From Rhodoblastus sp963704565 (GTDB taxonomy: Bacteria > Pseudomonadota > Alphaproteobacteria > Rhizobiales > Beijerinckiaceae), in NCBI GenBank assembly GCA_963704565.1, contig OY969917.1:2480001-2544000 (forward strand): a stretch of DNA of 64,000 nt, in the 5' to 3' direction. Numbering within the stretch: the first letter of the stretch is position 1; every line of letters starts with the position of its first letter. This document shows positions 33,704-42,454 of the stretch, piece after piece. Under the pieces are notes generated by a model. The model saw nothing but the letters and a program-made list of their open reading frames with translations. It searched no databases and was not told where the DNA came from. Both the position numbers and the translations under genes were made by a program.

Positions 33704-35998
33704 TTAGAACCCCTTCATCGGATTGGGCGGCAGATCGCCGATCAGTTTGGCGAATGCGTCGAGAACCGTCGGCGCGCGACAGGAATCGGCGATCGACATT
33801 TCCTCGAAGGCGATGCGCTCCTGTTCGAGCGCCAGGCTCTTCAGCGTCTCGCCGACCTTGCTCAGGCGCTCCTTGGCCAGGGCCGAGCCCTTGACGAAAT
33901 GACACTGATAGTCGTCGCCCGACTTGCAGCCCATCAGCATCATGCCGTCATAGCCCTTCTGCAACGCGGTCGAGACCCATTGCAGGGTGACCGAGCCGAG
34001 GCAGCGCACCGGGACGATGCGGATGAAGGGCGACCAGTGCGAACGGGCGATGCCGGCCATGTCGATCGCCGGATAGGCGTCGTTCTCGCAGGCGAGCACG
34101 AGGATGCGGGGCTTTTCCGAGAATTCGTCGGGAATCTCGTTGGCCTCGATCATGTCGTTGACCATCTGCGGATTATAATTGTCGAAGGTGATGGTCTGGA
34201 CCGGACAGGCGCCCATGCAGGTGCCGCAGCGGCGGCAGCGGGCGAAATTGACCACCGGACGGCCCTGCTCGTCCTCGTCGATGGCGCCGAACGGGCATTC
34301 CACCGTGCAACGGCGGCACTTCGTGCATTTATCGTGGCCGATCTTCGGAAAAGTCAGATCGCCGACGCGCGGATGAACCGACGAGCCGATGGCGCCGCTT
34401 TCGAGCGCCTGGATCGCCTTGAGCACGGCGCCGGTGGCGTCCTCCGCGCTTTCCGCCATGTCCATCGGACGGCGAACCGGGCCGGCGGTGTAGATGCCGG
34501 TGCGGCGCGTCTCATAGGGGAAGCAGATGTAATGGCTGTCGGAGAAGCCGTCGGCCAGGATCGGAATATGCGGCCCCTGGCGATATTGCAGATTGAGGAT
34601 CGGGCCGCCCGGCGGAACGCCCTTGTCGATATGCGGCCAAGGGGCAGGAATGGCCGAGCCTTCGCCCTTGGAATAGCCGGCCACCGAGATCGGCGCGACG
34701 GGATTGATGTCGTCGGTGAGCTGCGCCTTGTCCTTTTCCGGATCGGCGGCCGCCGGGGCGTCCACATTGGTGGAGTTCGGGACCATGCCGGTCGCCAGAA
34801 CGATCAGGTCGAGCCCGCCGAGCGGGACTTCCTGGCCAAGCATCTCGTCGGAATAGGACACGGTCATGGCCTTGCCGTCGACCGAGGTCGCCTTGCCCTT
34901 CATGAAGACGACGCCGTTGCGCTGGGCCTCGCGATAGAATTCCTCGGCCGTGCCCGGCGTGCGCAATTCCTCGTAGACGATATAGGCCATCGCGTCCTTG
35001 TCGGCCTTGACCACCTGGAGCGCCTGCTTGATCGAGGCGGTGCAGCAGACCGACGAGCAATAAGGCAGATGGTTGGGGTCGCGGCTGCCGGCGCATTGCA
35101 CGAAGGCGATATTCTTGACCGGCGCGCCGTTGGACGGCTTGACCGCCGCGCCCCTGGCCAGCATGGCCTCGAATTCTACGCCGGTGACCACGTCGGGCGA
35201 GGCGCCATAGCCAAGATGGGTGAGCTTGGTCGCGTCATAGGGACGCCAGCCGGTGGCGACGACGATGGCGCCGACCTTTTCGTTCGCTTCCTGGCCGCCG
35301 TGCGAGATGACCACGTCGAAGGCGCCGGGCTGGCCGGAGGTCTGGGCGACGGTGGCGTTGGTCAGGATGCGAATGCGGGTGTTCGCCTGGACCTTGGCGA
35401 TCAACTGCGCGATGTCATTGGCGTAAAGGTCGCGATAGGGCGGCGCATGCGGGGCGCGCATCGTCCATTTGGTCGACCAGCCGCCGAGCGCGTCGCTCTT
35501 TTCCACCACCAGGGCGTCATAGCCGGACTGCGCCGCCTCGAGGGCCGCGGTGAGGCCGGTGACGCCGCCGCCGACCACCAGAATGGTCCGCGACACCTCG
35601 CCGAGCGCGGCGGGGGTGGGCTGCTGGGTCTTGGCGAGTTGCGCCGCGGCCATGCGAATGACGTCGGCGGCCAGCATTTCGGTGTCTTCTTCGTGCGCCG
35701 GCTGCGACCAGGCGACCTGTTCGCGCAGGTTGGCGCGCACCACCGGCACGCCGTCGAAGCGGAACTTGTCGGCCATGACGCGCGGCGAGCAGGCGCCGAC
35801 CACCATGCGGTTGACCGCGCCGTCAGCCACGTCCTTCTGCATGGACGCCACGCCTTCAGCGGAGCAGAGGGCGTCGCTCACGACGCAATGCCCGATCCGG
35901 AATTCGTTCTTGCCGACCTTTTCGAGCGCGCCTACGTCCACGGCGTCGGCGATGCCGCAGCCCTTGCAAAGATAGACGCCCGGTTTTTTCTCGGACAC
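33704..35998 (-). CDS. qmoB: Quinone-interacting membrane-bound oxidoreductase subunit B (HdrA-like)
   Basis: A 764-aa flavo-iron-sulfur protein, homologous to HdrA with a C-terminal MvhD-like domain. The N-terminus has VYLCKGCGIAD; the FAD motif ILVVGGGVTGLTAALEAA is near residue 135. AFVQCAGSRD-like and CSSVCC cysteine motifs follow. Two [4Fe-4S] motifs are near 580 (CTKCRRCTVECPFG and CRRCGTCMGACPV). The MvhD tail with CLGSVTLQWV and CKSGDDYQCHF cysteines ends the protein. The GTG at 35998 has GGAG 8 nt upstream; an ATG at 36013 is an alternative. It takes electrons from AprBA via QmoA. Confidence 0.88.
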   Translation of the reverse strand: MSEKKPGVYLCKGCGIADAVDVGALEKVGKNEFRIGHCVVSDALCSAEGVASMQKDVADGAVNRMVVGACSPRVMADKFRFDGVPVVRANLREQVAWSQPAHEEDTEMLAADVIRMAAAQLAKTQQPTPAALGEVSRTILVVGGGVTGLTAALEAAQSGYDALVVEKSDALGGWSTKWTMRAPHAPPYRDLYANDIAQLIAKVQANTRIRILTNATVAQTSGQPGAFDVVISHGGQEANEKVGAIVVATGWRPYDATKLTHLGYGASPDVVTGVEFEAMLARGAAVKPSNGAPVKNIAFVQCAGSRDPNHLPYCSSVCCTASIKQALQVVKADKDAMAYIVYEELRTPGTAEEFYREAQRNGVVFMKGKATSVDGKAMTVSYSDEMLGQEVPLGGLDLIVLATGMVPNSTNVDAPAAADPEKDKAQLTDDINPVAPISVAGYSKGEGSAIPAPWPHIDKGVPPGGPILNLQYRQGPHIPILADGFSDSHYICFPYETRRTGIYTAGPVRRPMDMAESAEDATGAVLKAIQALESGAIGSSVHPRVGDLTFPKIGHDKCTKCRRCTVECPFGAIDEDEQGRPVVNFARCRRCGTCMGACPVQTITFDNYNPQMVNDMIEANEIPDEFSEKPRILVLACENDAYPAIDMAGIARSHWSPFIRIVPVRCLGSVTLQWVSTALQKGYDGMMLMGCKSGDDYQCHFVKGSALAKERLSKVGETLKSLALEQERIAFEEMSIADSCRAPTVLDAFAKLIGDLPPNPMKGF

Positions 35999-36133
35999 GC
36001 TTCCATCTCCCATGTCACGCGCCGTTCGTTCCGACGCTCTCATTCCCGGCCAAAATTCGCGGCCTGCCGATTTTCGAAGCGCCGTCCATCCATGAAAGAC
36101 AGGCGCGGCGCTTCAGCTTTCCTTCGCGGCGCC

Positions 36134-37417
36134 TCAGGCGTTCCTGACCGCCTGTATCGCCTTCAGCGCGGCGGCCGTCGCCGACTGCACCGACATCGAA
36201 ACGTCGAGCGGCCCGGCGGCGACGCCGGCCGAGAACACGCCCTCGCCGTCGCCTTCGACCGGCACGAGGAAGCCATATTCATCGGCGACGAGGCCCATGG
36301 TCGGGCGGTAGCCGGTGACGGCGCTCGGCTGCATGCCGGTCGCCAGCACCACCAGATCGTAGGGCTCGGCGTAGATTTCACGATCGATCGTGCGCTCGCC
36401 GTGCAGGATCGGCCGGCCATCCTCGCCGACGCGGATATGGGCGGGCTTGGACTTGATGAATTTCACCTGCGGATCGGCGCGCACGCGGTCGTAAAAGGCT
36501 TCGAGCTTATCGTGGGCGCGAATGTCGATGTAATAGATATGGACTTCGGCGTCGGGATATTGCTCGCGCACATAAGCGGCGTGCTTGAGCGAGCCCAGGC
36601 AGCAGATGCGCGAGCAATAAGGCAGATGGTTGAGGTCGCGCGAACCCGCGCACTGAATGAGAGCCACCTTTTTGGCCGGCGCGCCATTCGACGGGCGCAG
36701 AACCTTGCCGTGGGTCGGACCGTCATGCGCGGCCAGACGCTCCATTTCGACATTGGTGATGATGTCGCGGCTGTGGACGTAGCTGTAAGCGTCGAGATTC
36801 TTGGGATCGTACGGCTGCCAGCCGGTCGCCCAGACCACCGCGCCGACATGGAGATCGAAGGTCTCGCCCTTGTCGTGGGGATCGAGCGCGCCATAGGCGC
36901 AGGCGGCCTTGAGCTTCTCGCCCTCGCCGGCGGCGATCGCTTCCGGCGCGACGACATAGCGCATCGGGAAGGCGTGCTCGTGCGGCAGATAGGCGCCCTT
37001 GACCTTGTCGAGACCGTAATTGAATGGATTGTCCACCATGGTTTCGGTGGCGTTGGCGCAGGCGCCGCAGGCGGTGCAGCGCTCGTTGACGAAACGCGGA
37101 TGGCGCTGGACCGAAACCTTGTAGTCGCCGCGCCCGCCGGAAATGCCCTGAACCTCGCACATGGTCATGACGCGGATGCGGGGATTCTTGCGGATGCGCT
37201 GGTAATTGATCTCCAGGCCGCAGGTGGGATGGCAGAGCTTCGGGAAATAGCGGTTGAACTTCGTCACGCGCCCGCCGAGTGCGGGGTCGCGCTCGATCAA
37301 GATGACGTCCTGGCCAGCTTCCGCCGCTTCCACCGCCGCCGTGACGCCGGCGATTCCGCCGCCGACGACGAGAATCGTTTGACTCGCCGGACCGGCGCCA
37401 TTCTGACCCGCCGCCAT
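36134..37417 (-). CDS. qmoA: Quinone-interacting membrane-bound oxidoreductase subunit A (HdrA-like)
   Basis: A 427-aa flavoprotein homologous to HdrA. FAD motif ILVVGGGIAGVTAAVEAA near residue 15, GGRVTKFNRYFPKLCHPTCGLE with cluster cysteines near 45, CTACGACA near 97, and CAGSRDLNHLPYCSRICC near 250. It lacks the C-terminal MvhD extension, as QmoA does. The ATG at 37417 follows GGGAGG at a good distance; a longer frame upstream is open but overlaps the intergenic promoter. First gene of the operon with qmoB 135 nt downstream. Confidence 0.9.
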   Translation of the reverse strand: MAAGQNGAGPASQTILVVGGGIAGVTAAVEAAEAGQDVILIERDPALGGRVTKFNRYFPKLCHPTCGLEINYQRIRKNPRIRVMTMCEVQGISGGRGDYKVSVQRHPRFVNERCTACGACANATETMVDNPFNYGLDKVKGAYLPHEHAFPMRYVVAPEAIAAGEGEKLKAACAYGALDPHDKGETFDLHVGAVVWATGWQPYDPKNLDAYSYVHSRDIITNVEMERLAAHDGPTHGKVLRPSNGAPAKKVALIQCAGSRDLNHLPYCSRICCLGSLKHAAYVREQYPDAEVHIYYIDIRAHDKLEAFYDRVRADPQVKFIKSKPAHIRVGEDGRPILHGERTIDREIYAEPYDLVVLATGMQPSAVTGYRPTMGLVADEYGFLVPVEGDGEGVFSAGVAAGPLDVSMSVQSATAAALKAIQAVRNA

Positions 37418-37559
37418 TCCATTTCCTCCCTGCCGGCCTGTTCCTGCCTTCATCTCCGTCGCTGGCCAGCGGTTCGCTTGTCGTTGAACGACGGAGAGCA
37501 AAAGCCGCGCCTCGCCATTTCGCCCATCCGGGAACGGCAGACCCACGCGGCCCGGGTCT

Positions 37560-37589
37560 TCTATACTTCAATAAATACGAATATGTCTA
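37560..37589 (-). promoter_or_regulatory. Predicted qmoA promoter with operator-like repeat
   Basis: On the minus strand a TAGACA -35-like box (37584-37589) and a TATAGA -10-like box (37560-37565) are 18 bases apart. Between them lies an AT-rich imperfect palindrome (37563-37584) whose half ATACTTCAAT matches the aprBA operator half ATATTTCAAT. The match is weaker than the one at 39152. It is about 145 nt upstream of the qmoA start. Confidence 0.35.
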
Positions 37590-37767
37590 TCCTCCCACGG
37601 CAAAAAAGAAACAGCGGCCGGAGCCCGCCCGACGCGGTCGCCAAGCCGCTGACCTCTTGCAAAGATTCCCGCTTTTTGCCTAAGAGGTCGCGACGCCTTC
37701 GCCCCGGCGCGAAAATCGTTCGCGCGCGCCTTTCTCCAACCCGCCGCGTCTCTGACGGCCGAGGACC

Positions 37768-39141
37768 ATGCCGCACTCATTCCGAATCGACCTCCGCCGC
37801 CTGCGCACAAGTTTGCTTATGTGGCTGTCGGCTCGGCACTGGCGCCGGCAAACGGTGTTTTTCGGCGGCGGATTGGCGGTCGGCTCCGCCGCGGTGGTTC
37901 TGGCCAAAGGCGGCGACGCGGCGCAATGGGCGCTCGAGCGGATTTTGTCCTGGTGGCCGACAGCGCCGCTGGTGATGACGCCGCTGGGTTACGCGCTGGC
38001 GGCTTATGTCACCATGCGCTGGTTCAACGGCGCCCAGGGTTCGGGCATTCCCCAGATCATCGCCGCCAACGAACTCCCTTCCACGTCGAAGACTCGTAGC
38101 GACATGGTGTCGATGAAGGTGGCGATCGGCAAGGCCTTTCTCCTCATTTTCCTGCTGGTCTGCGGCGCCTCGATCGGGCGCGAAGGCCCAAGCGTCCAGA
38201 TCGGCGCGGCGCTCATGCTCGTCGCCGGCCGGTTGGGCGGCATTCGCCGCGAGGGCGCGCTGCTTCTCGCCGGCGGCGCGGCGGGCGTCGCGGGGGCTTT
38301 CAACACGCCGCTTGCCGGCGTGATCTTCGCCATAGAAGAACTCGGGCGCCGCTACGAGCAGCGCACCAATGGAACGGTGATCCTGGCGGTCATGCTCGCC
38401 GGCGTCGCCTCGGTCATACTCGCCGGCAATTACACCTATTTCGGCAGGTCGGCCGCCAATCTCAGCGGCTGGCCGGACGTTCTCGCTGTCCTGGTCTGCG
38501 GCGTCGCCGGCGGGGCCCTGGGCGGCCTGTTCAGCCAGCTTCTGGTTTGGGGAATCGTCAATTTCCCCCGCCGGTGGGGCGGCTGGACCTATAGAAGAAT
38601 GGCGTTTTTCGCCGGCGCCTGCGGGCTGGTCGTGGGAATTATCGGTCTGGCCACGAACGGAGCGACCTTCGGCACGGGCTATGCGCAGGCCAAGGACATC
38701 ATTCAGGTGACCAGCAACCTGCCGTGGTATTTCGGCCCGCTCAAATTGATCGTCACTTTGCTCTCAAGCATGTGCGGCATTCCCGGCGGCCTGTTCGCGC
38801 CCTCGCTTTCGGCCGGCGCCGGCTTCGGTCACGCGCTGGAGCCTTTCCTGCCGATGGTCCCGCCCGCGACCGTGGCGCTGCTGGGCGTGGTCGGCTATTT
38901 TTCCGGGGTGGTGCAGTCGCCGCTGACGGCTTTCGTCATCGTCATGGAAATGACCGGCGACCACAATATGATGCTGCCCCTGATGGCGACGAGCCTCCTC
39001 GGCTACGCCGTGTCGCGGATGGTGTGCAAATATCCGATCTATCACGCCATCGCCCATTCCATGATCTGGAACGCCACAAGAAACGAGGGCCTGACGATTC
39101 AGCATCGTGGCTCGGCTGGCGAAGCCTCGGAAGAGATGTGA
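37768..39141 (+). CDS. ClC family chloride channel/antiporter
   Basis: A 457-aa ClC protein with the three ion-selectivity motifs: GSGIPQII near residue 90, GREGPSVQIG near 131 (gating Glu present, so probably an H+-coupled exchanger) and GGLFAPSLSAGAGFG near 335. About ten hydrophobic helices are apparent. It is divergent from qmoA and precedes DUF202 and SulP genes. ClC proteins move chloride or other anions, so a role in anion balance during sulfate export is possible but inferred. Confidence 0.92.
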   Translation: MPHSFRIDLRRLRTSLLMWLSARHWRRQTVFFGGGLAVGSAAVVLAKGGDAAQWALERILSWWPTAPLVMTPLGYALAAYVTMRWFNGAQGSGIPQIIAANELPSTSKTRSDMVSMKVAIGKAFLLIFLLVCGASIGREGPSVQIGAALMLVAGRLGGIRREGALLLAGGAAGVAGAFNTPLAGVIFAIEELGRRYEQRTNGTVILAVMLAGVASVILAGNYTYFGRSAANLSGWPDVLAVLVCGVAGGALGGLFSQLLVWGIVNFPRRWGGWTYRRMAFFAGACGLVVGIIGLATNGATFGTGYAQAKDIIQVTSNLPWYFGPLKLIVTLLSSMCGIPGGLFAPSLSAGAGFGHALEPFLPMVPPATVALLGVVGYFSGVVQSPLTAFVIVMEMTGDHNMMLPLMATSLLGYAVSRMVCKYPIYHAIAHSMIWNATRNEGLTIQHRGSAGEASEEM

Positions 39142-39151
39142 CAAAATTTTA

Positions 39152-39171
39152 ATATTCCAATATTGTGATAT
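39152..39171. promoter_or_regulatory. Candidate operator, copy 2 (before DUF202/SulP)
   Basis: ATATTCCAATATTGTGATAT matches its reverse complement at 16 of 20 positions and shares 17 of 20 bases with the aprBA copy at 25739. It lies between the ClC stop and the DUF202 start. No clear promoter boxes are seen next to it. Confidence 0.55.
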
Positions 39172-39242
39172 CAGAGCGCCATCCTGATTGGCGCACGCAA
39201 GCCGCCGGCGGACGGCGGGATGTTTTTGGGAGAACGGAGCCG

Positions 39243-39614
39243 TTGCGGAAACTGCCCTATGACAATTTCGACGCCCAAGAGTTCATCCTGCGCGACTGGC
39301 TGGCGCTCGACCGCACCATCCTGGCCAACGAGCGCACTTTTCTCGCTTACGGGCGCACGTCGCTGGGGCTTTTTCTCTCCGGCGTGACCCTGATCAAAGT
39401 GTTCAAGTCGGATTTCGCCATAGGCACGGGTTGGGCCTTCATCGTCGCGGCTGTTGCGGTTTTCCTGTACGGTTTCCGCCGCTTCCTCAAGATGCAGAGC
39501 CATTATCGGGCGCTGTCGGCGCTTGAGGAAAAGATCCTGCCAGAGGAATTGGAGCGGGAATTCACCGCCGTGGCGGCGACGGAGCGAGACCACAGGGAAA
39601 CGCCAACGGCTTAA
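39243..39614 (+). CDS. DUF202 family membrane protein
   Basis: A 123-aa protein with the DUF202 signature LALDRTILANERTFLAYGRTSL in parts (DRTILANERTFLAYGRTSL) near the N-terminus and two hydrophobic helices (LFLSGVTLIKVF, AFIVAAVAVFLYGF), followed by a charged tail. DUF202 proteins are small inner-membrane proteins of unknown function. A TTG at 39243 preceded by GGGAGAACGGAG is the best start; the frame is open further upstream into the operator-like site, where the only other start lies. It is upstream of SulP. Confidence 0.72.
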   Translation: MRKLPYDNFDAQEFILRDWLALDRTILANERTFLAYGRTSLGLFLSGVTLIKVFKSDFAIGTGWAFIVAAVAVFLYGFRRFLKMQSHYRALSALEEKILPEELEREFTAVAATERDHRETPTA

Positions 39615-39817
39615 GCTGAAACTGCGCCCGGATTTGGCGGAAACGGCTTGGCCTCAAAAAAATGTGGGGCCGGCGCAATTCCCGTTTGGCCCGTGACGCC
39701 GTAGCGAATATGAAGTGAGCCGATCAAAGCGGGGGACGGCGCGGCTTTGCCGGGTGGCGCGACGCCCTGTCGGGTTTCCGACGACAAGACAAACCGGGGG
39801 AGGTTAGAATTTCAGCC

Positions 39818-41656
39818 ATGTCGCAGACTGACGCAGTTCCCGCGCGCCGGTTCGGACCGGCGACGATTTTCCCCTTCCTGTCCTGGGGACCGCTGTTCTC
39901 CGGCGCGCAGATGCGGGCCGACCTTCTCGCCGGCCTGACCGGCGCCCTGGTGGTGCTGCCGCAGGGCGTGGCCTTCGCCACCATCGCGGGCATGCCGCCG
40001 CAATACGGTCTTTACGCCAGCATCGTCCCGACCGTGATCGCCGCTCTGTACGGCTCGTCCCGGCATCTGGTGGCGGGGCCGAGCACCACCGCCTCGCTCG
40101 TGCTTTTCGCCTCGCTCACCGCCTTCGCCACCGTCGGCAGCCAACATTATGTCGAGCTGGCGATCACGCTTGCCGCCATGACCGGAATCATGGAGCTGGC
40201 GCTTGGCGTCTTCCGCCTCGGCGCCCTGGTCAATTTCATCTCGCACACCGTCGTGGTCGGCTATACGGCGGGCGTCGGCATTCTGATCATGACGACGCAG
40301 ATGCGTAATTTCCTCGGGCTGCACATCCCGCGCACCAGCGTTTTCGTCGAGGCCGTCATCGGCACGATCCGCGCCGCGCCGACCACCTCGATAGAAGTGA
40401 CCCTGGTTTCCCTGGCGACCCTCGCCGCCGGCATTATCTCGCGCCGCCTTACCTCCAAGGTGCCCTATATGATCCCGGCGATCCTGGCCGGCTGTTTCGC
40501 CGGCGTGATCGCCAACCTGATCGTCCCGAACTCGGTTTCGACCGTCGGCGCCCTGCCGCGGAGCCTGCCGCCGCTTTCGGCGCCGAGCTTCGACCCCGCG
40601 ACCTTGGCGATGCTGCTGCCGACCGCGCTCGCCATCGCCATTTCGGCGCTGAACGAAGTGGTGTCGATCGGCCGCGCCCTCGCCATCCGTTCCGAACAGC
40701 GCCTCGACATCAACCAGGAATTCATCGGCCAGGGCCTCGCCAATCTCATCGGCTCGTTCTTTTCCGGCTATGTCGTCTCCGGCTCCTTCAACCGCAGCGC
40801 GCTCAACTACGAATCGGGCGCCCGCACCCAGGTTTCGGCGGTGTCCGCCGGCCTGATCCTCGCCGGCGTCCTGGTCTTCGCCGCCCCGCTCGCCGCTTAT
40901 TTGCCCCACGCCGCCATGGCCGCCTCGCTGGAGCTGGTCGGCTGGAGCCTGGTCGACCGCAAGAGCCTGCGCGGCATCTGGCGCAGCGGCTGGGCCGAAC
41001 GCGGCGTGCTGCTCGCCACCATCGGCGTCGCTTTGTTCATCCAGATCCAGGCGGCGATCCTCGCCGGCGTCGCTCTGTCGCTGGTGGTCTATCTCTATCG
41101 GACCTCCAATCCGCAATTGCGGCCGCGCGTGCCCGACCCGGCGGACGACGGCCGCAAATTCGTCGACGCCGGCCCCGGAAAGCCGGAATGCCCGCAATTC
41201 CGGCTCGCCCGCCTCGACGGCTCGATTTATTTCGGCGCCGTCAATTCCTTTCGCGACGCGCTCAACGCCTTCGAGCGCGAAAGGCCGGCCTGCAAGCGTT
41301 TCGGCGTCATCATGCGTGGCGTGAATTTCATCGATCTCGCCGGCGCCGAGGCGCTGGCCATCGAAACGCGGCGGCTGCGCGCCAATGGCGGCGACCTTTA
41401 TCTCATCAACATCAAGGAACGGCCGCTGGAATATCTCGAGAAGGGCGGCTATGTCGACCAGATCGGCCGTTCGAACGTTTTCGTCACCAAAACCCGCGCG
41501 CTGACGGAAATCACCGCGAAGCTGGACCATGACATTTGCAGCCGCTGTTCGCTGCGGGTATTCAAGGAATGCGCGCGCTACGGCAAGGCGCGGCCTGACG
41601 AGGACGTGATCGCCAACGCCGCCCCGACCGGCTCGCCCGTTCCGGGACAAACGTGA
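39818..41656 (+). CDS. SulP family sulfate permease with STAS domain
   Basis: A 612-aa SulP/SLC26 transporter. The N-terminal core includes DLLAGLTGALVVLPQGVAFA near residue 30 and GLYASIVPTVIAALYGSSRHLVAGPS, with many hydrophobic helices; a cytoplasmic STAS domain (about residues 440-580) includes YFGAVNSFRDALNAF and GVNFIDLAGAEAL. The C-terminus has CSRCSLRVFKEC. SulP proteins move sulfate or bicarbonate. Position near Sat/Apr suggests sulfate transport, probably export in an oxidiser; direction cannot be read from sequence. An additional terminal cysteine motif is of unknown role. Confidence 0.92.
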   Translation: MSQTDAVPARRFGPATIFPFLSWGPLFSGAQMRADLLAGLTGALVVLPQGVAFATIAGMPPQYGLYASIVPTVIAALYGSSRHLVAGPSTTASLVLFASLTAFATVGSQHYVELAITLAAMTGIMELALGVFRLGALVNFISHTVVVGYTAGVGILIMTTQMRNFLGLHIPRTSVFVEAVIGTIRAAPTTSIEVTLVSLATLAAGIISRRLTSKVPYMIPAILAGCFAGVIANLIVPNSVSTVGALPRSLPPLSAPSFDPATLAMLLPTALAIAISALNEVVSIGRALAIRSEQRLDINQEFIGQGLANLIGSFFSGYVVSGSFNRSALNYESGARTQVSAVSAGLILAGVLVFAAPLAAYLPHAAMAASLELVGWSLVDRKSLRGIWRSGWAERGVLLATIGVALFIQIQAAILAGVALSLVVYLYRTSNPQLRPRVPDPADDGRKFVDAGPGKPECPQFRLARLDGSIYFGAVNSFRDALNAFERERPACKRFGVIMRGVNFIDLAGAEALAIETRRLRANGGDLYLINIKERPLEYLEKGGYVDQIGRSNVFVTKTRALTEITAKLDHDICSRCSLRVFKECARYGKARPDEDVIANAAPTGSPVPGQT

Positions 41657-41718
41657 GTTTTTGGAAGCAAAAGCCTTAAATCCAGCGCAGGGGATCGGGG
41701 CGAAGCCGGGACAGTGCC

Positions 41719-42411
41719 TTGACCAACGATGAAACAAACCCGGATTTCGCCGAGATCGGCCGAAAACTCTTCGCCCAGCCGTGCGAATTCATCTGGGCGA
41801 CGGCAAAAATCGGCGAACTGCCGCCGATGGGGCCGGCGGAAATCGCTTTCGCCGGCCGCTCCAATGTCGGCAAATCCTCGCTGCTCAACGCCCTGACCGG
41901 GCGAAAAGCCCTGGCGCGGATCTCGCATACGCCGGGCCGCACCCAGCAGCTCAATTTCTTCGCCCTCGGCCCCGACCCCAATGCGCCCCTGCTGCGGCTG
42001 GTGGACATGCCCGGCTATGGCTATGCCGCCGTCTCGAAAGAAAAGGTCGCCGGCTGGACGAAGCTGATGCAGGATTTCCTGCGCGGGCGCGCCTCGCTCG
42101 CCCGGGTCTTCGTGCTGATCGACGGCCGGCACGGGGTCAAGGATATCGATGGCGACATGCTCAAGCGCCTGGATCAGGCGGCGCTGTCCTATCAGGTGGT
42201 GCTGACCAAGCGCGACGAGGTGAAAAAGGGCCTGATCGAAAAAACCGTCGCCGACGTCCAGGCGATCCTGCGCGGCCATCCGGCCGCCCATCCCGACGTC
42301 ATCTTCCTGTCATCGCACGAGGGCGAAGGTCTGGCCGACTTGCGCGCCACGGTCGCGCGGCTGCTGTTCGAGCGCGACAGGACGATTTTCGCGCCGACGC
42401 AAATCGGTTAA
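41719..42411 (+). CDS. engB: Ribosome biogenesis GTP-binding protein YihA/YsxC
   Basis: A 230-aa GTPase with FAGRSNVGKSSLLNALTG (P-loop) near residue 50, HTPGRTQQLNFF (G2), DMPGYGYAAV (G3), LTKRDEVKKG (G4, TKRD) and LSSHEGEGLA (G5). It acts in large-subunit ribosome assembly. A TTG-like start with GGCCG spacing is used; length is typical for alphaproteobacteria. It precedes argB by 43 nt. Confidence 0.93.
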   Translation: MTNDETNPDFAEIGRKLFAQPCEFIWATAKIGELPPMGPAEIAFAGRSNVGKSSLLNALTGRKALARISHTPGRTQQLNFFALGPDPNAPLLRLVDMPGYGYAAVSKEKVAGWTKLMQDFLRGRASLARVFVLIDGRHGVKDIDGDMLKRLDQAALSYQVVLTKRDEVKKGLIEKTVADVQAILRGHPAAHPDVIFLSSHEGEGLADLRATVARLLFERDRTIFAPTQIG

Positions 42412-42454
42412 ACAGCCCAAAATCCCTCCAAGGATTTCTCCAAGAGGCAGCATC

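Noticed and set aside
33599..37975. Very long + strand open frame opposite the qmo-hdr operon
   Set aside because: It is antisense to four well-supported genes in high-GC sequence, has no recognisable domain and its composition is Arg/Gly/His-rich as expected for a shadow frame.
39812..41737. 641-codon minus-strand frame opposite SulP
   Set aside because: Antisense shadow with Asp/Gly/Gln-rich composition; SulP motifs are on the + strand.
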